From contig CAMKTS010000002.1 of assembly GCA_946415755.1 (NCBI GenBank), positions 1 through 63,702 on the forward strand: a stretch of 63,702 bases of DNA, in the 5' to 3' direction. Positions 62,563 to 63,702 of the stretch are shown here, one piece after another. The notes under the pieces are model-generated. The model was not told the DNA's origin and searched no databases. It was given only the letters and a program-made list of their open reading frames with translations. This DNA comes from an uncultured Prevotella sp. Lineage in GTDB: Bacteria > Bacteroidota > Bacteroidia > Bacteroidales > Bacteroidaceae. A program made the translations under genes and the position numbers. Position 1 is the stretch's first letter. Every line of letters starts with the position of its first letter.

Positions 62563-63702
62563 TTATGGTTTTGGTCTTTGATAGTTGAAGTCGTCGAAGT
62601 CAGCCCAGCCGCCAGTGCGTTTCGTGGCATAGCAGAACAGCGCGTACTTGGTACCCATGAAGAAGCGTTGCCAGTCGAAGCGCATCTTGAAGTCGGAACC
62701 TATCCGCTGCCACTGTTCCCCGTCTGTGCTGTAATAGAAGGTGGCTATGTCGCGGCCTACGGTGAAGTCGCCGTCGATACGCAGATAGAGATAGGGGGTG
62801 GATGATGAGCGGAGGGCGGTAAGGGGGATGCTCTCCACCACTTTTGTCTCTACGCTCTCTATGGCTTTCTCCTTTTCGGTAAGGCTGACGGTCTGCTCGC
62901 TCATCTCCAGTACCAGCTGCTTGCCCGTCTTCTTGACGGTCAGCACGCCGGAGTGGTCGTTGAAGGCTGCAAAGCCTGCACAGTCGCCGTCCTTCAGGTG
63001 CGACACGTCCATCTTTACGGCAGCACTGCAGGCCGGTCCCTCCATGCGCTGGGTGAGGGTGTTGGGGGCTTCAAACAGGTTGCCCACTTTGCGTGCCGTC
63101 TTCAGTCGGAGCCAGCCCGCGCGTTCTGTCAGCGACCATGCCCCGTCCACGGGGTTATGGTTCCACTGCCAGTGCAGTCCGAGGTGCTCTCCGGCGAAGT
63201 CATCGCTGCACACGATGCCTTTCTCTGGCTGGTTGCTGACCAACGGGCGCATCTTCTGAGGCACGCGCCCCAGCTCGTCGCCCAGCATCGGCCAGCCGTC
63301 TATCCACCGGCACGGCATCACCATCGGTACACGGCCTACGCCGTTACGGTCTTGGAAGATGATGGCATACCAGTCGCCGTATTCGCTGTCCACGATGGTG
63401 CCTTGTCCTACTGTTCCGAATCCTCCGAACTCGCTGTCAAGGATGATGCGCCGTTCGTAGGGGCCGCGTATGTGGTCGGCGCGGTAGCATACTTCAAGAC
63501 GGTGGCCGCCCTTGGGCCAGGCAATCATCAGCAGGTAGTACCTGCCGTGGTGCTTCACCATCCGCGAGCCTTCCAGCAGTCCCTGCTCCTGGGGGCCGCG
63601 CTTGAAGAGCCTGCATTCCGTACCCTCCTTGACATCGCTCAGGTCGGCCTTCAGCTCTACCATCTGCCCGGTGGCGTAGATGACGTACACGCGGTCGTCA
63701 TC
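62563..63702 (-). CDS. GH43-like glycosidase, 5' part outside the window
   Basis: At least 379 codons. The frame is open to the window end (DDDRVYVIYATG is a propeller-blade segment of GH43), so the N-terminus, with signal peptide and first catalytic residue, is missing. Visible are LLEGSRMVKHHGRYYLLMIA, with the Glu expected in the EG.R..K motif, and a C-terminal beta-sandwich ending WADFDDFNYQRPKP. The preceding GH43 gene begins 24 bp downstream in the transcription direction, across TTAATGG-type repeats, so the two may be one operon. Confidence 0.88.
   Translation of the reverse strand, partial: DDDRVYVIYATGQMVELKADLSDVKEGTECRLFKRGPQEQGLLEGSRMVKHHGRYYLLMIAWPKGGHRLEVCYRADHIRGPYERRIILDSEFGGFGTVGQGTIVDSEYGDWYAIIFQDRNGVGRVPMVMPCRWIDGWPMLGDELGRVPQKMRPLVSNQPEKGIVCSDDFAGEHLGLHWQWNHNPVDGAWSLTERAGWLRLKTARKVGNLFEAPNTLTQRMEGPACSAAVKMDVSHLKDGDCAGFAAFNDHSGVLTVKKTGKQLVLEMSEQTVSLTEKEKAIESVETKVVESIPLTALRSSSTPYLYLRIDGDFTVGRDIATFYYSTDGEQWQRIGSDFKMRFDWQRFFMGTKYALFCYATKRTGGWADFDDFNYQRPKP

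Overview
The window looks like chromosome of a member of the Bacteroidota, most likely Prevotella/Segatella or a close relative. This rests on repeated use of the Bacteroidota promoter (TTTG, about 20 nt, TAnnTTTG), a hybrid two-component system next to GH43 glycosidases, a C10 (interpain-type) peptidase, methylmalonyl-CoA mutase with Na+-pump decarboxylase subunits, and the DUF4248/HU/smalltalk gene set typical of the phylum. No species can be named from sequence alone.

Layout. 0-4.9 kb: glycosyltransferase, DUF4199 membrane protein, SRP RNA directly followed by tRNA-Thr, a secreted Ig-like protein with a tiny downstream ORF, then a 600-bp non-coding block of 21-bp tandem repeats inside a large inverted repeat, and a small secreted protein. 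4.9-9 kb: a complete four-gene Bpu10I-like restriction-modification operon with two C5 methyltransferases and two nuclease subunits. 9-12.5 kb: two secreted pectate lyases (PL1 and PL9 type). 12.5-14 kb: tRNA-Val, tRNA-Leu, an orphan promoter carrying an FNR-like palindrome, and mltG. 14-27.7 kb: mainly alpha-glucan metabolism (GH77 with starch-binding domains; debranching enzyme, glycogen synthase and GH57 amylase in a row), with a phosphatase, a nucleotidyltransferase-like protein, a C10 peptidase, MiaA and a lipid kinase between. 27.7-36.7 kb: succinate/propionate genes: OadB-, BCCP- and OadG-like subunits, an AspT-type transporter, and mutA-mutB. 36.8-41.1 kb: two overlapping sensor-kinase genes, the first of which has lost its phospho-acceptor His. 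56.7-63.7 kb: an AraC-type hybrid two-component regulator and two GH43 enzymes, the last cut by the window edge.

The most unusual part is 41.1-56.7 kb. This 15.5-kb island lies between two nearly identical inverted repeats (75 of 77 positions in the core, about 100 bp in all). Each repeat holds a GC-rich hairpin and a TGTAACGTTACA palindrome. Inside are the Bacteroidota gene set primase/ATPase, GH24 lysozyme, Rha-like regulator, DUF4248, HU-like protein and smalltalk peptide, and a cargo of a type I R-M system with an extra membrane protein gene and a RelE/ParE toxin-antitoxin pair. It also holds an AT-rich palindrome flanked by inverted AGGTTAC triplets, a promoter-driven structured leader RNA, and several repeat families. 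No integrase, transposase or virion structural gene is visible. It may be a non-autonomous mobile or defence-carrying element, but that is inference.
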